Source of the DNA: Massilia sp. Root335
GTDB lineage: Bacteria > Pseudomonadota > Gammaproteobacteria > Burkholderiales > Burkholderiaceae_D
NCBI RefSeq assembly: GCF_001425685.1
Contig: NZ_LMCY01000003.1
Span: 581,018 to 645,017 of the forward strand
DNA: 64,000 bases
Direction: 5' to 3'
In this document: positions 1-10,891 of the stretch, piece by piece
Layout: each line of letters begins with the position of its first letter
Position numbering within the stretch: position 1 is the stretch's first letter
Position numbers and translations under genes: made by a program
Notes under the pieces: model-generated
Seen by the model: only the letters and a program-made list of their open reading frames with translations
The model's database searches: none
What the model was told of the DNA's origin: nothing

Positions 1-674
1 ATGTAGATGACGAACAGCGGCAGCAGCGGCAGCCAGTTCCACGACAGCAGGTTGATGCCGTGGTCGACGGCCCAGCCGCGGGCCTGTGCGCCGACGATGT
101 CCGAGAAGTTCAGCGAGCCCGACACCATCAGCACGACGACCATCACGAAGCCCATCGGGATTTCGTACGAGATCATCTGCGCCGATGCGCGCATGGCGCC
201 CATGAACGAGTACTTCGAGTTGGCGGACCAGCCGGCGATGATGATGCCGTACACCTCCATCGACGTGATCGCCAGCAGCAGCAGCAGGCCGGCATTCACG
301 TTGGCGAGCGCGGCTTGCGGGCCGAACGGGATGACGGACCACGCGGCCAGCGCCGGCATGATGGTCATCAGCGGGCCGATCACGAACAGGCTCGGCGTCG
401 CTTTCGCCGGGATCACGATTTCCTTGAGCAGCAGCTTGAGGGCATCGGAAATCGGCTGCAGCAGGCCGCCGGGGCCCACGCGGTTCGGGCCGATACGGAT
501 GTGGATCCAGCCGATCAGCTTGCGCTCCCACAGCACGAGATAGGCGACGAGGCCCATCAGCGGCAGCAGGACGACGACGATTTTCAGCAGCGTCCACACG
601 AGGGGCCAGGCCGCAGGGCCCAGCAGGCTCGCGCCGCCGCTGTTCAGGTTGTTGATCATGTCAGGTACCGACAT
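1..674 (-). CDS. nuoH: NADH-quinone oxidoreductase subunit H (5' part)
   Basis: Membrane subunit of complex I that joins the peripheral arm to the proton-pumping arm and forms part of the quinone chamber. The visible 224 codons begin [10 protein letters not shown] and contain the hallmark segment [11 protein letters not shown] after [10 protein letters not shown], followed by alternating hydrophobic segments; the 3' end lies outside the window. Start taken at the ATG ending at 674, with GGGGAG about 10 bases upstream; an in-frame ATG five codons later (659) is possible. It lies 20 bases after the nuoG stop and is the last visible gene of the nuo operon. Confidence 0.96.
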   Translation of the reverse strand, partial: MSVPDMINNLNSGGASLLGPAAWPLVWTLLKIVVVLLPLMGLVAYLVLWERKLIGWIHIRIGPNRVGPGGLLQPISDALKLLLKEIVIPAKATPSLFVIGPLMTIMPALAAWSVIPFGPQAALANVNAGLLLLLAITSMEVYGIIIAGWSANSKYSFMGAMRASAQMISYEIPMGFVMVVVLMVSGSLNFSDIVGAQARGWAVDHGINLLSWNWLPLLPLFVIY

Positions 675-694
675 TTTGCTTGGGCTCCCCTGCT

Positions 695-3025
695 TTATGC
701 TTTAGCTACGTTGATCGGACCGAACATGTCGCCCAGTACCGAAGTCGATTCGTGGGCGGCCGCGACCCGCACGACGTTCGCCGGCAGGCGCGCGTCGATG
801 TTGGCGGTCAAGACCACACTGCCCTGCCCTTGCGATACCGTGACCTTGTCGCCGGCATTGACGCCCAGCTTGTCGGCCAGCTTGGCCGACAAGGTCGCCA
901 GCGGCGCCTGGCCGTCGGCCGTGCGCAGCAGCGGTTCGGAACGGCGCGCGACGGCGTCGGCGAAGTGGATCGGCACGTCGGCCAGGCGTTCCACCTGCTC
1001 GCCATTACCGAACGAGGCCGCCGCCGGCGCGAGCTTCGCCACGTTGTTCAGCTTCGCCGACAGGTCCGTGTTGCCTTTGCCGAGGGCTTCGTCGCGGATC
1101 GTTTCCGAATTCTCGTAGTCGAAACCTTGCAGGCCCAGCAGATTGCCCAGCACGCGCAGCACTTTCCAGGCCGGACGGGTCTCGCCCAGCGGCTTGACGG
1201 TGCCGTTGAAGCTCTGTGCGCGGCCTTCGCAGTTCACGAAGGTGCCGGCGGTCTCGCTGAACGGCGAGATCGGCAGCAGCACGTCGGCGTAGTCCATGCC
1301 GTGCTTGAACGCGGACATCGCGACGACCATCTCGGCGCCGTTCAGTGCCTTCACGGCTTGCTGCGGGTTGGCGGCATCCAGTTCCGGCTCGGCGTTCAGC
1401 AGCACGTACGCTTTCTTCGGCTGCGCGAACAGGTTGGCGGCGTTCTTCGACGTGGCGTTCACCAGGTAGCCGCCGACCGTGTTGGCGGCGTCGACGAAGT
1501 AGCCGAACTTGGCGCCGGTCTGTTCCGCGATCCACTGCGCGACAGCGTGCAGCTTCGATGCCTGCGGGTGGTACATCGCGGCATTGCCCAGCAGGACGGC
1601 GCCCGGCAGGTCCGCGGCGTGCTCGACGGCCAGCGTGGCGGCGATGCCCTTGGCGACGTCGCCGGCGGTCACGCCTTCGAAGCCGGCCGGGGCTGCGACA
1701 CCCTTGGCGGCGGCGATGGCGACGGCGATTTCCGACAGCGCCGCCAGCCAGTCGCTCGGAGCGGCGATCAGGCGGTTCGCGGTCGGGATCAGGTTGTCAT
1801 CAAAGGAACCGTGCACGATGGACAGCTTGGCGCCCGACTTGACGGCAGCGCGCAGGCGCGTCGCGGCCAGCGGGTGGTCCTTGCGCAGGAACGAGCCGAC
1901 GACCAGCACGCGTTTCAGGTTCGACAGTTCGGCGACCGGCATGCCCAGGTGCGGCACGACGGCGCCATCCAGCGCGAAGTCGGTCTGGCGCAGGCGGAAG
2001 TCGACGTTCTCGATGCCGAAACCGCGCATGGCTTTCTGCAGCAGGAACAGTTCTTCGACGGTCGAATGCGGCGTGGCGACGGCGGCGATGCTGTCCGCGC
2101 CGTGCTCGTGGCGGATGTTGCGCAGGCCGTGGGCGACGTATTCCAGCGCCGTCTGCCAGTCGGTCTCGATCCACTTGCCGTCCTGCTTGAGCATCGGCAC
2201 GGTCAGGCGCGAGGCGTTATCGAGGGCTTCGTACGAGAAGCGGTCCTTGTCGGAAATCCAGCACTCGTTGATGTTCTCGTTTTCCAGCGGCAGCACGCGC
2301 ATGACCTTGCCGCCCTTGACCTGGACGATCAGGTTCGAACCCAGCGAGTCGTGCGGCGACACCGAACGGCGGCGCTGCAGTTCCCACGGACGGGCCGAGT
2401 AGCGGAACGGCTTGCTCGTGAGCGCGCCGACCGGGCACAGGTCGATCATGTTGCCCGACACTTCCGAGTCGACCGACTTGCCGACGAACGTCGTGATTTC
2501 CGAGTGCTCGCCGCGGCCGACCATGCCGAATTCCATCACGCCGGCGACTTCCTGGCCGAAGCGCACGCAGCGGGTGCACTGGATGCAGCGGCTCATCTCT
2601 TCCATCGAGATCAGCGGACCGGCTTCCTTCGGTGCCACGACGCGCTTTTCTTCTTCATAGCGCGAGCCGCTCTTGCCGTAGCCGACGGCCAGGTCCTGCA
2701 GCTGGCATTCGCCGCCCTGGTCGCAGATCGGGCAATCCAGCGGGTGGTTAATCAGCAGGAATTCCATGACGGACTTCTGCGCCTGCACGGCCTTGTCGCT
2801 GTGCGTGCGCACGATCATGCCCGGCGAGACCGGCGTGGCGCAGGCAGGCAGCGGCTTCGGTGCTTTTTCCACTTCCACGAGGCACATGCGGCAGTTCGCC
2901 GCGATCGACAGCTTCTTGTGGTAGCAGAAGTGCGGGATGTACGTTCCCAGTTTGTTTGCGGCGTCCATCACCATCGAACCTGGTGGGACTTCGACTTTCT
3001 TGCCGTCTAATTCGATTTCAACCAT
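695..3025 (-). CDS. nuoG: NADH-quinone oxidoreductase subunit G
   Basis: Large iron-sulfur subunit of the peripheral arm of complex I, passing electrons from NuoF towards NuoB. The 776-residue protein shows the N-terminal [2Fe-2S] ligands Cys34, 45, 48 and 62, the His94/Cys98/Cys101/Cys107 cluster ([14 protein letters not shown]), and the [4Fe-4S] set CIQCTRC (147-153) with Cys197. The remainder is the molybdopterin-oxidoreductase-like fold, which carries no cofactor in complex I. The length is normal for beta-proteobacterial NuoG. A full-length antisense open frame overlaps it but is a by-product of GC-rich codon use. Confidence 0.98.
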   Translation of the reverse strand: MVEIELDGKKVEVPPGSMVMDAANKLGTYIPHFCYHKKLSIAANCRMCLVEVEKAPKPLPACATPVSPGMIVRTHSDKAVQAQKSVMEFLLINHPLDCPICDQGGECQLQDLAVGYGKSGSRYEEEKRVVAPKEAGPLISMEEMSRCIQCTRCVRFGQEVAGVMEFGMVGRGEHSEITTFVGKSVDSEVSGNMIDLCPVGALTSKPFRYSARPWELQRRRSVSPHDSLGSNLIVQVKGGKVMRVLPLENENINECWISDKDRFSYEALDNASRLTVPMLKQDGKWIETDWQTALEYVAHGLRNIRHEHGADSIAAVATPHSTVEELFLLQKAMRGFGIENVDFRLRQTDFALDGAVVPHLGMPVAELSNLKRVLVVGSFLRKDHPLAATRLRAAVKSGAKLSIVHGSFDDNLIPTANRLIAAPSDWLAALSEIAVAIAAAKGVAAPAGFEGVTAGDVAKGIAATLAVEHAADLPGAVLLGNAAMYHPQASKLHAVAQWIAEQTGAKFGYFVDAANTVGGYLVNATSKNAANLFAQPKKAYVLLNAEPELDAANPQQAVKALNGAEMVVAMSAFKHGMDYADVLLPISPFSETAGTFVNCEGRAQSFNGTVKPLGETRPAWKVLRVLGNLLGLQGFDYENSETIRDEALGKGNTDLSAKLNNVAKLAPAAASFGNGEQVERLADVPIHFADAVARRSEPLLRTADGQAPLATLSAKLADKLGVNAGDKVTVSQGQGSVVLTANIDARLPANVVRVAAAHESTSVLGDMFGPINVAKA

Positions 3026-3046
3026 TTGATCGTTACCTGACCTGGT

Positions 3047-4342
3047 TTAGAGGTAAGTCGGCACCAGACAGTGCTTGTGCTCGACGTGATATTCAAATTC
3101 TTCGCGGAAGTTCTTGATCATGGCGCGAACCGGCATCGCGGCGGCATCACCCAGCGCGCAGATGGTGCGGCCCTGGATGTTGTCGGCGATCGAATTCAGC
3201 ATATCCATGTCTTCCGGACGACCCTGGCCATGTTCGATGCGGTGGACCATGCGGTACATCCAGCCGGTGCCTTCGCGGCACGGCGTGCACTGGCCGCACG
3301 ATTCCTCGTAATAGAAGTACGACAGGCGCAGCAGCGACTTGACCATGCAGCGGGTCTCGTCCATGACGATCACGGCGCCCGAACCCAGCATCGAACCGGC
3401 CTTGGCGATCGAGTCGTAGTCCAGGTCGGTCTGCATCATGACGTCGCCGCGCACGACCGGCGCCGACGAACCGCCCGGGATGACGGCCTTGATCTTCTTG
3501 CCGCCGCGCATGCCGCCCGCGAGTTCCATCAGCTTGGCGAACGGCGTGCCCAGCGGGACTTCGTAGTTGCCCGGACGCTCGACGTCGCCGGAGATCGAGA
3601 AGATCTTCGTGCCGCCGTTGTTCGGCTTGCCCAGGCCCAGGTAGTTCTCGGCGCCGATGTTCAGGATGAACGGGACGGCCGCGAACGTTTCCGTGTTGTT
3701 GATCGTGGTCGGCTTGCCGTACAGGCCGAACGAGGCCGGGAACGGCGGCTTGAAGCGCGGCTGGCCCTTCTTGCCTTCCAGCGATTCCAGCAGCGCGGTT
3801 TCTTCGCCGCAGATGTAGGCGCCGTAGCCGTGGTGGGCGTGCAGCTGGAACGAGAATTCCGAACCCATGATCCTGTCGCCCAGGAAGCCGGCGGCACGCG
3901 CCTCTTCCAGCGCTTCTTCGAACAGCAGGTAGTCCTCGAAGATCTCGCCGTGGATATAGTTGTAGCCCACGGTGATGCCCATCGCGTACGCGCCGATGGC
4001 CATGCCTTCGATCAGCGAGTGCGGGTTGTAGCGGATGATGTCGCGGTCCTTGAACGTACCCGGCTCGCCTTCGTCGGTGTTGCAGACGAGGTATTTCTGG
4101 CCCGGGAACTGGCGCGGCATGAAGCTCCACTTCAGGCCGGTCGGGAAACCCGCGCCGCCGCGGCCGCGCAGGCCGGACGTCTTGAGGTCGGCGATGATCT
4201 GCTCGGGCGTGATCTTCTCTTCCAGGATGCGGCGCAGCGCGGAATAGCCGCCGCGCTTGACGTAGTCTTCCAGGTGCCAGTTGGCGCCGTTCAGGTCCTT
4301 CAGGATCAGCGGATTGATGTGGCGGTCGTGCAGGCTGGTCAT
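3047..4342 (-). CDS. nuoF: NADH-quinone oxidoreductase subunit F
   Basis: NADH-binding, FMN-containing subunit where electrons enter complex I. 431 residues from [10 protein letters not shown]. It has the FMN/NADH glycine-rich segment [10 protein letters not shown], and the C-terminal [4Fe-4S] motif [11 protein letters not shown] with a later Cys in TICALGDAA. The start is set by the ATGA overlap with the nuoE stop (4339-4342), indicating translational coupling; an upstream in-frame start would intrude into nuoE. Confidence 0.98.
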   Translation of the reverse strand: MTSLHDRHINPLILKDLNGANWHLEDYVKRGGYSALRRILEEKITPEQIIADLKTSGLRGRGGAGFPTGLKWSFMPRQFPGQKYLVCNTDEGEPGTFKDRDIIRYNPHSLIEGMAIGAYAMGITVGYNYIHGEIFEDYLLFEEALEEARAAGFLGDRIMGSEFSFQLHAHHGYGAYICGEETALLESLEGKKGQPRFKPPFPASFGLYGKPTTINNTETFAAVPFILNIGAENYLGLGKPNNGGTKIFSISGDVERPGNYEVPLGTPFAKLMELAGGMRGGKKIKAVIPGGSSAPVVRGDVMMQTDLDYDSIAKAGSMLGSGAVIVMDETRCMVKSLLRLSYFYYEESCGQCTPCREGTGWMYRMVHRIEHGQGRPEDMDMLNSIADNIQGRTICALGDAAAMPVRAMIKNFREEFEYHVEHKHCLVPTYL

Positions 4343-4815
4343 TTGTTCAGTTCCTCCAGCAGGGCGTCGATCTTCTCGTCCGACATGAACGAGCACATGC
4401 GGTGGTTATTCACCAGCATGACCGGCGCGTCGCCGCAGGCGCCCATGCATTCGCCTTCCTGCAGCGTGAACTGGCCGTCGGCGGTGGTTTCGCGCCAGTC
4501 GATGCCGAGGGCATCCTTGATGCGCTTGCCGGCGCGCTCGCCGCCCGACAGGGCGCACGGCAGGTTGGTGCACACGGTGATCTTGTGCTTGCCGACCGGC
4601 TTCAGGTTGTACATGTTGTAGAAGGTGGCCACTTCCTGCACGGCGATGGCGGGCATGCCGATGTAGTCGGCCACTTCGTGCATCGTTTCCGGCGACAGCC
4701 AGCCCAGTTCGACCTGCGCGTGGGCCAGCGCGGCCATCACGGCCGACTGGCGCTGGTCGGCCGGATACTTGGCCAGCTCGCGGTCGATTTTTTTCAAGCA
4801 CTGCTCAGATAACAT
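4339..4815 (-). CDS. nuoE: NADH-quinone oxidoreductase subunit E
   Basis: 24-kDa [2Fe-2S] subunit of the NADH dehydrogenase module, partner of NuoF. 158 residues; the four cluster ligands are visible in CTNLPC and CMGACG, about 40 residues apart. It follows nuoD by 18 bases and overlaps nuoF by 4 bases, as expected for an operon encoding a single complex. Confidence 0.98.
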   Translation of the reverse strand: MLSEQCLKKIDRELAKYPADQRQSAVMAALAHAQVELGWLSPETMHEVADYIGMPAIAVQEVATFYNMYNLKPVGKHKITVCTNLPCALSGGERAGKRIKDALGIDWRETTADGQFTLQEGECMGACGDAPVMLVNNHRMCSFMSDEKIDALLEELNK

Positions 4816-4833
4816 AATCTTTTTCTACCCTTC

Positions 4834-6087
4834 TTATCGGTCGATCGAGCCGAACACGATGTCCTGCGTGCCGATGATGGTGACGGCGTCGGCGATCATG
4901 TGGCCGCGCGCCATTTCATCCAGGCTCTGCAGGTGGACATAGTCCGGGGTGCGGATCTTCAGGCGGTACGGCTTGTTGGCGCCGTCCGAGACGATATAAA
5001 TGCCGAACTCGCCCTTCGGGTGTTCGACGGCCGCGTAGGCCTCGCCCGGCGGGACGTGGAAGCCTTCGGTGAACAGCTTGAAGTGGTGGATCAGCGACTC
5101 CATGTTGGTCTTCATGTCCACGCGCGACGGCGGGGCGACCTTGTGGTTGCTCGTCATGACCGGGCCCGGGTTCGCGCGCAGCCAGGTGATGCACTGCTTG
5201 ATGATGCGGTTGGCCTGGCGCATTTCTTCCACGCGCACGAGGTAGCGGTCGTACGAGTCGCCGTTGGTGCCGACCGGGACGTCGAACTCCACCTTGTCGT
5301 AGGCCGCGTACGGCTGCAGCTTGCGCAGGTCCCAGGCGATGCCCGAACCGCGCAGCATCGGGCCCGAGAAGCCCATGCCCATCGCGTCTTCCGGCGTCAC
5401 GACGCCGATGCCGACGGTACGCTGTTTCCAGATACGGTTGTCGGTCAGCAGCGTCTCGTATTCGTCGACATAGCCGTCGAAGCGCTTCGTGAACGATTCG
5501 ATGAAGTCCAGCACGGAACCCTGGCGGGTCTCGTTCAGTTCGTCGATGGCCTTCTTGCTGCGCAGCGGCGATTCGCGGTGGCGCGGCATCACGTCCGGCA
5601 GGTCGCGGTACACGCCGCCCGGACGGTAGTAGGCCGCGTGCATGCGCGCGCCCGACACGGCCTCGTACACGTCGAACAGGTCTTCGCGGTCGCGGAACGC
5701 GTACAGGAACGGGCCCATGGCGCCGATGTCCAGCGCGTGCGCGCCGAGCCACATCAGGTGGTTCAGGATGCGGGTGATCTCGTCGAACATCGTGCGGATG
5801 TACTGCGCGCGGACCGGCACCTCGATGCCCAGCAGCTTCTCGATGGCCAGCACGTAGCCGTGCTCGTTGCACATCATCGACACGTAGTCGAGGCGGTCCA
5901 TGTACGGCACGGACTGCAGGTAGGTACGGGTCTCGGCCAGCTTCTCGGTGCCGCGGTGCAGCAGGCCGATGTGCGGGTCGGCGCGCTGGATGACTTCACC
6001 GTCCAGTTCCAGCACGAGACGCAGCACGCCGTGCGCTGCCGGGTGCTGCGGACCAAAGTTCAGGGTGTAGTTTTTAAGCTCAGCCAT
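4834..6087 (-). CDS. nuoD: NADH-quinone oxidoreductase subunit D
   Basis: 49-kDa subunit of complex I, forming the quinone-binding pocket with NuoB. 417 residues from [20 protein letters not shown], the invariant N-terminal signature of the family (GPQHPAAHG), and ending in FGSIDR. The start is the ATG whose last base overlaps the nuoC stop (shared base at 6087). Longer upstream readings in this frame run antisense-like through nuoC and were not used. Confidence 0.98.
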   Translation of the reverse strand: MAELKNYTLNFGPQHPAAHGVLRLVLELDGEVIQRADPHIGLLHRGTEKLAETRTYLQSVPYMDRLDYVSMMCNEHGYVLAIEKLLGIEVPVRAQYIRTMFDEITRILNHLMWLGAHALDIGAMGPFLYAFRDREDLFDVYEAVSGARMHAAYYRPGGVYRDLPDVMPRHRESPLRSKKAIDELNETRQGSVLDFIESFTKRFDGYVDEYETLLTDNRIWKQRTVGIGVVTPEDAMGMGFSGPMLRGSGIAWDLRKLQPYAAYDKVEFDVPVGTNGDSYDRYLVRVEEMRQANRIIKQCITWLRANPGPVMTSNHKVAPPSRVDMKTNMESLIHHFKLFTEGFHVPPGEAYAAVEHPKGEFGIYIVSDGANKPYRLKIRTPDYVHLQSLDEMARGHMIADAVTIIGTQDIVFGSIDR

Positions 6088-6680
6088 TATTTCATCCCGT
6101 AGGTTTCTTCGCGGATCACGCGCGGGATGTTCTCGCGCGGCTCGATCGTCACGGGTTGGTAGATCACGCGTTTCTGCTCGGGGTCGTAGCGCATCTCGAC
6201 ATAGCCCGAGATCGGGAAGTCCTTGCGGAACGGATGGCCGATGAAGCCGTAGTCGGTGAGGATGCGGCGCAGGTCGCCGTGGCCCTCGAACAGGATGCCG
6301 TACAGGTCGAACGCCTCGCGCTCGAACCAGTTGGCGTTGCGCCAGATGCCGGTGACCGATTCGACCAGCGGCATGTCGTCGTCCGGACAGAACACGCGGA
6401 CGCGCACGCGCCAGTTGTGCTCGATCGACAGCAGGTGCGACACGACGGCGAAACGCAAACCGTCCCACGTGCCTTCGCCGTAGGACGAGTAGTCGACGCC
6501 GCACAGGTCGACGAGTTCCTGGAAACGCAGCGCGGGGTCGTCGCGCAGCTTCCGCATGGAGGCCAGATACTCGGCGGCCTTCACTACTACCGTTACTTCG
6601 CCCAGCGCCACGGTAATGGCAGCGCCCTCGCCCAGAGCATTCTTCAGGGCGAGTTCGAGGGCTTCGATTTTTGTCGTCAT
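6087..6680 (-). CDS. nuoC: NADH-quinone oxidoreductase subunit C
   Basis: 30-kDa subunit of the peripheral arm of complex I, structural partner of NuoD. 197 residues. The family signature is seen in [20 protein letters not shown] and the [11 protein letters not shown] segment. It is separate from nuoD, unlike the fused NuoCD of enterobacteria, which is the usual beta-proteobacterial arrangement. It touches nuoD by one base and follows nuoB by 18 bases. Confidence 0.98.
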   Translation of the reverse strand: MTTKIEALELALKNALGEGAAITVALGEVTVVVKAAEYLASMRKLRDDPALRFQELVDLCGVDYSSYGEGTWDGLRFAVVSHLLSIEHNWRVRVRVFCPDDDMPLVESVTGIWRNANWFEREAFDLYGILFEGHGDLRRILTDYGFIGHPFRKDFPISGYVEMRYDPEQKRVIYQPVTIEPRENIPRVIREETYGMK

Positions 6681-6698
6681 GGTTGAAACCGGCTTGGA

Positions 6699-7175
6699 TT
6701 ATCGCGCGATGGTATTGGTGCGCTGGATCTTATTCTGGAGCTGGATGATGCCGTACAGCAGAGCCTCGGCGGTCGGCGGGCAGCCCGGGACGTAGACGTC
6801 GACCGGCACGATGCGGTCGCAGCCGCGCACGACGGAGTACGAGTAGTGGTAGTAACCGCCGCCGTTGGCGCAGGAGCCCATCGAAATGACCCAGCGCGGC
6901 TCGGCCATCTGGTCGTAGACCTTGCGCAGTGCCGGGGCCATCTTGTTGCACAGGGTACCGGCCACGATCATCACGTCGGACTGGCGCGGCGACGGGCGGA
7001 ACACGACGCCGAAACGGTCGAGGTCATAGCGCGCGGCACCCGCGTGCATCATCTCGACCGCACAGCAAGCCAGGCCGAACGTCATGGGCCACATCGACCC
7101 GGTACGCGCCCAGTTGATCAGCTTGTCGGCTGTGGTGGTGACAAAACCTTCGTTTAAAACGCCTTCAATAGCCAT
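6699..7175 (-). CDS. nuoB: NADH-quinone oxidoreductase subunit B
   Basis: Carries terminal cluster N2, the [4Fe-4S] centre that reduces quinone. 158 residues with the ligand motifs [18 protein letters not shown] and [10 protein letters not shown], all intact. It lies 3 bases downstream of nuoA. Confidence 0.98.
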   Translation of the reverse strand: MAIEGVLNEGFVTTTADKLINWARTGSMWPMTFGLACCAVEMMHAGAARYDLDRFGVVFRPSPRQSDVMIVAGTLCNKMAPALRKVYDQMAEPRWVISMGSCANGGGYYHYSYSVVRGCDRIVPVDVYVPGCPPTAEALLYGIIQLQNKIQRTNTIAR

Positions 7176-7178
7176 GGC

Positions 7179-7538
7179 TTATTCCCAATCAAGGGCACCT
7201 TTCTTCCAGATGTACCAGAAGCCGACGACGAATTCGACGATGAACACCATCATCGTGACGAATCCGGTCCAGCCCAGGTCGCGCATCGAAACGCCCCAAG
7301 GGAAGAAGAATGCCGTTTCCAGATCAAACAAAATAAACAGGATCGCGACCAGGTAGTACCGGACGTCGAACTTCATGCGCGCGTCTTCGAAGGCCTCGAA
7401 GCCGCATTCATACGGGGAAAGTTTTGCCGCATCCGGGCGATGGGGACCGACCACACGGCCGAGGAGTTGCGAGGCGACGCCGACGACGGTGCCGATCACA
7501 ATGAAGAGCAGGACGGGGAAGTAATTCTCGAGGTTCAC
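7179..7538 (-). CDS. nuoA: NADH-quinone oxidoreductase subunit A
   Basis: Small three-helix membrane subunit of complex I. 119 residues: one N-terminal hydrophobic segment ([19 protein letters not shown]), the conserved loop around [21 protein letters not shown], then two more hydrophobic segments. First gene of the nuo operon. Confidence 0.97.
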   Translation of the reverse strand: MNLENYFPVLLFIVIGTVVGVASQLLGRVVGPHRPDAAKLSPYECGFEAFEDARMKFDVRYYLVAILFILFDLETAFFFPWGVSMRDLGWTGFVTMMVFIVEFVVGFWYIWKKGALDWE

Positions 7539-7774
7539 GATGAAGCCTTAGTTGAACGATCGGTTGAAAAAAACACTGCAGGGGCTGCAGTACCGCATCG
7601 CGCAATCCTGGCTATTTGCCTACACCAGGATCGTACGACTGGAGACACTGAATCATCCGTTTCGCATTGTCGATCCCGACCTTCGAGGCTCGCCGCACGT
7701 TCGTACGACCGGGCTTCTCGGGCCAGAAGCGCCGCCGCGGGGACGGTTCTTCAAAGCCTCCGACAGATCCTCGT
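7539..7774 (-). promoter_or_regulatory. nuo operon upstream region
   Basis: Non-coding interval between the tRNA-Leu terminator and nuoA; the nuo promoter must lie here or read through from upstream. A short CTGCAG-GGG-CTGCAG palindrome near 7579 is visible. No convincing -35/-10 pair could be assigned by eye, so the promoter assignment is inferred from position. Confidence 0.4.
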
Positions 7775-7826
7775 AAAAAAGCCAGCTAGGCCTCAGAGCG
7801 GAAGCTCATGCGCCCTAGCTGGCTTC
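7775..7826 (-). terminator. rho-independent terminator after tRNA-Leu
   Basis: On the minus strand a perfect 10-bp stem (7814-7823 with 7781-7790, GCCAGCTAGG arms) is followed by six Ts. Inside the loop sits a smaller GAGC-GGAA-GCTC hairpin. It lies just 3' of the tRNA-Leu gene and isolates it from the nuo operon. Confidence 0.85.
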
Positions 7827-7834
7827 TTGTATCT

Positions 7835-7919
7835 TGGTGCCGACGGCGAGACTCGAACTCGCACAGCTTGCGCCACTACCCCCTCAAGATAGCGTGTCTA
7901 CCAATTTCACCACGTCGGC
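7835..7919 (-). tRNA. tRNA-Leu (anticodon GAG)
   Basis: 85 nt including an encoded CCA. Acceptor stem GCCGACG/CGTCGGC with discriminator A, D-arm GTGAAATTGGTAGACAC, anticodon stem CTATC/GGTAG with loop TTGAGGG (anticodon GAG), a long variable arm typical of tRNA-Leu, and T-loop GTTCGAGTC. The secG - tRNA-Leu - nuoA order is a common beta-proteobacterial arrangement. Confidence 0.97.
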
Positions 7920-8129
7920 TGGAGACCAGTATTCTACTCTGACTTAGCAGCATTTTTCAATGCTCAAATTGCGCTAAACCAAGAAAAAATACTCTTTTTC
8001 TCAACTTTTCAATAATTCGTGTTTACAGCAACCGAGTCGAGAAGCCGGTCGCCGGCGCTGGCGGACCGAAGCCCGCCGAATACTACACCACCCTGCGTGC
8101 GCCTGCAGGAAGTGGCCGCGCCGCAAAAA

Positions 8130-8576
8130 TTACTTGGCGGGCGCGGGGGCCGGTGCTGCAGGCGTGGCGACGCCCGGCACGTCCTGCGTGGCGGACGGTG
8201 CAGGTGCGGCCGGCGCACCGGCTGCGGGCGCGGGAGCCGGCGTGGTCGCCGGAACGGCATCGCCGGCGCCGGCCGGTGCCTTGTGCACGGGGACGGTCAC
8301 GTGCTCCATCACGCCGCCGCCCACGCTCGCGTGCGGACGGTTGCTGCCGAAGTAGGCCAGGGTCAGCGTGGACGCGAAGAAGATCGCGGCCGCGACGGCC
8401 GTCGATTTCGACAGGAAGTTCGACGAGCCGCTGGCACCGAACAGGCTGCCGGACGCGCCGGAACCGAAGGCGGCGCCCATGTCGGCACCCTTGCCGTGCT
8501 GGACGAGCACGAGACCGATGATGGCCAGCGCGGAGACGACCTGTACGACGACGATCAGATTGAACAACACGTTCAT
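8130..8576 (-). CDS. secG: Preprotein translocase subunit SecG
   Basis: Accessory subunit of the SecYEG channel in the inner membrane. 148 residues from MNVLFNLIVVVQVVSALAII, with two hydrophobic helices (about 3-24 and 55-75) and the conserved connecting loop LVQHGKGADMGAAFGSGASG. The tail after about residue 85 is an Ala/Pro-rich extension, common in beta-proteobacterial SecG and probably disordered. It sits between tpiA and tRNA-Leu on the same strand. Confidence 0.95.
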   Translation of the reverse strand: MNVLFNLIVVVQVVSALAIIGLVLVQHGKGADMGAAFGSGASGSLFGASGSSNFLSKSTAVAAAIFFASTLTLAYFGSNRPHASVGGGVMEHVTVPVHKAPAGAGDAVPATTPAPAPAAGAPAAPAPSATQDVPGVATPAAPAPAPAK

Positions 8577-8643
8577 TGTTTATTCCATTCCAAGGTTGAC
8601 TACTACGTTTGCAAAAATCTTTGCTGCGAACTGCGAAACGTCG

Positions 8644-8720
8644 CCCCCGCGCAGGCGGGGGTCCAAGTTTGCAAGCGTTACCGCTGCGCCTGAAACCCGG
8701 GTTCCCGCCTGCGCGGGAAC
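8644..8720. repeat. Pair of REP-like hairpins
   Basis: Two GC-rich palindromes between secG and tpiA: CCCCCGC-GCAG-GCGGGGG (8644-8661) and GTTCCCGC-CTGC-GCGGGAAC (8701-8720). They share the core CCCGC..GCGGG, with loops GCAG and CTGC that are reverse complements, so the two elements lie in opposite orientation. This is the layout of a REP doublet. Confidence 0.75.
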
Positions 8721-8762
8721 GACGTTCATGTTGCGGCCAACCTGGACAACGAACCAGGCCGA

Positions 8763-9509
8763 TCAGGCCGCGTGAATGATGGCAAGAAAATCTTCCGCCT
8801 TCAAGGCCGCGCCGCCGATCAGCCCGCCGTCGATATCCGGCTGGGCCAGCAGGTCCTTCGCATTCTCCGGCTTCATGCTGCCGCCGTACAGGATCGGCAC
8901 GATGTCCGCCGCCTCCGCATTGCGCGCCTTCAGCTGCGCGCGCAGTTGCGCGTGCACGTCCTGCGCCATGGCCGGCGTCGCATTCCGGCCGGTGCCGATG
9001 GCCCAGACGGGCTCATAGGCCACGACGATTCTTTCCACCGCCGCCGCGTCGAGCGCTTCCAGCACGGCGTCGAGCTGGGCGCCGACCACCTGCGCCGTCT
9101 CGCCCGCCTCGCGCTGCTCCAGCGTTTCGCCGACGCAGACGATCGGGGTCATGCCCTCGGCCAGCACCGCCAGCGCCTTCTTTGCCACCAGCGCGCTGTC
9201 TTCGCGGTGGTAGGCGCGGCGCTCGGAGTGGCCGACGATCACATAGCGGCAGGCGAACTCCGACAGCATTTTCGCGCACACTTCGCCCGTGTAGGCGCCG
9301 AACGCATGGATCGAGACGTCCTGCGCGCCCCATGCGACCGGCGTACCGGCCAGCAGGTCTTCGCACTGCTGCAGGAACGGTGCCGGCACGCACACGGCGC
9401 AGGAAGCGCGCGCATTATCCAGTCCGGCAACAATCCCGTTCAACAAAGTCGCGTTGGCTGCACGGCTGCCATTCATCTTCCAGTTGCCTACGATGAGTTT
9501 GGCACGCAT
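8763..9509 (-). CDS. tpiA: Triosephosphate isomerase
   Basis: Interconverts dihydroxyacetone phosphate and glyceraldehyde 3-phosphate in glycolysis. 248 residues with the active-site Lys in GNWKMNG, catalytic His in VGHSERR and catalytic Glu in [11 protein letters not shown], plus the phosphate loop GGSMKPENA. The ATG at 9509 is chosen; the adjacent GTG at 9512 would add one residue. Upstream of secG on the same strand, a standard neighbour. Confidence 0.98.
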   Translation of the reverse strand: MRAKLIVGNWKMNGSRAANATLLNGIVAGLDNARASCAVCVPAPFLQQCEDLLAGTPVAWGAQDVSIHAFGAYTGEVCAKMLSEFACRYVIVGHSERRAYHREDSALVAKKALAVLAEGMTPIVCVGETLEQREAGETAQVVGAQLDAVLEALDAAAVERIVVAYEPVWAIGTGRNATPAMAQDVHAQLRAQLKARNAEAADIVPILYGGSMKPENAKDLLAQPDIDGGLIGGAALKAEDFLAIIHAA

Positions 9510-9611
9510 CACAACCCCACGGTCAAATAACCCGCTATTGTAACGGGCGTTGAAAAACCGGTCAAACCGGGCATGGCATGGTAGGTCGATTGATTATTCA
9601 TTATATTTTTG

Positions 9612-10598
9612 TCAGTTTGCGGCGACTTGCAGCATGATCTTGCCCACGTGCGCGCTGCTTTCCATCAGCGTGTGCGCAGCGGCCGCTTCCTCGAGCGGGA
9701 AGGTTTTATGGATGACCGGCCTGATCGTGCCCGCTTCCAGCAACGGCCACACGCGCTCGCGCAATTCGCGCGCGATCTGTGCCTTGAACGCCACCGGGCG
9801 CGGACGCAGCGTCGATCCCGTGATCGTCAGGCGGCGGCGCAGCACCTGGCCCAGGTCGACGTTGGCCCTGGCCCCGCCCAGCAGCGCGATGACGACGATG
9901 CGGCCGTCGTCGGCCAGGCAGCCGATCTCGCGCGCCACGTAGTCGCCGCCCACCATGTCGAGCACGACGTCGACGCCGTTCCCGTTCGTTAATTCCTTGA
10001 CGATAGCCGCGAAGTCCTCGGTCTTGTAATCGATCGCCCGCTCGGCGCCCAGGTCTTCGCAGGCGCGGCACTTGTCCGCGCTGCCGGCCGTCGCGAACAC
10101 GCGGTGGCCGAGCGCCTTCGCCAGCTGGATCGCCGTGGTGCCGATGCCGGAGCTGCCGCCCTGCACCAGCAGCGATTCGCCCGCGGCCAGCGCGGCGCGC
10201 TGGAACACGTTGCTCCACACGGTGAAATACGTCTCGGGCAGCGCGGCCGCTTCGAGCGGCGACAGGCCCTTGGGCACCGGCAGGCATTGCGCCAGCGGGG
10301 CCGCGCAGTATTCGGCATATCCGCCGCCCTGCACGAGGGCGCAGACGAGGTCGCCCTTATGGAATCCGCTGGCGCCGAGGTCGCCGTCGACGATCTCGCC
10401 GGCCACTTCGAGGCCCGGCAGATCGGACGCGCCGGGCGGCACGGGATACTGGCCGAGACGTTGGAACACGTCGGGCCGGTTGACGCCGGCCGCGAGGACG
10501 CGGATGAGGACTTCGCCCGGCTTCAGCTGCGGCACGGGGCGCTCGCACGGCTGGAGCACCCCGGGCCCGCCGGGCTGGGTGATTTCGATTGCACGCAT
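9612..10598 (-). CDS. NAD(P)H-dependent quinone oxidoreductase (zinc-independent MDR family)
   Basis: Medium-chain dehydrogenase/reductase of the QOR/PIG3 type, expected to reduce quinones with NADPH in the cytoplasm. 328 residues: N-terminal GroES-like domain (MRAIEITQPGGP..., with NRPDVFQRLGQYPVPPGAS) and a Rossmann domain whose nucleotide loop is GGSSGIGTTAIQLAKALG. No structural or catalytic zinc Cys set is seen. Divergent from the 10892 gene. Confidence 0.9.
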   Translation of the reverse strand: MRAIEITQPGGPGVLQPCERPVPQLKPGEVLIRVLAAGVNRPDVFQRLGQYPVPPGASDLPGLEVAGEIVDGDLGASGFHKGDLVCALVQGGGYAEYCAAPLAQCLPVPKGLSPLEAAALPETYFTVWSNVFQRAALAAGESLLVQGGSSGIGTTAIQLAKALGHRVFATAGSADKCRACEDLGAERAIDYKTEDFAAIVKELTNGNGVDVVLDMVGGDYVAREIGCLADDGRIVVIALLGGARANVDLGQVLRRRLTITGSTLRPRPVAFKAQIARELRERVWPLLEAGTIRPVIHKTFPLEEAAAAHTLMESSAHVGKIMLQVAAN

Positions 10599-10792
10599 GG
10601 CTTACCCTAGTTAAATAATGAGCAATTGTACGCCAGCGGTCGGGATCGCCCAAGCCGAGTTGCGCTAGAAAATGGCTGGTAACGCTAACAAAGAGCAATG
10701 AAATGCTCAGTTGCATGATCATTTCAGTATGTTTAGCGCCACAGCAGGCCATCCCGCTAAACGCCCCGGCCGGGCATGCCGGCGCGCCATGC

Positions 10793-10806
10793 TTGATCTA
10801 GCGCAA
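10793..10806 (+). promoter_or_regulatory. Possible FNR/ANR-like site
   Basis: TTGATCTAGCGCAA has a full left FNR half-site (TTGAT), a 4-base spacer and an imperfect right half (CGCAA against ATCAA). It lies about 86 bases before the 10892 start. Established consensus is TTGAT-N4-ATCAA; assignment here is by eye only. Confidence 0.35.
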
Positions 10807-10891
10807 AGAACCAATGTTGCCGAAAGTCCAGACTCTCCCCTTGCGGCCTCGATTGCCGTAGCCGCACGCCAATCATGAAAGGTGATTAACC

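Noticed and set aside
680..3010. 776-residue plus-strand open frame opposite nuoG
   Set aside because: Exact antisense shadow of nuoG with His/Arg/Gln-rich low-complexity content; a consequence of GC-rich codon bias.
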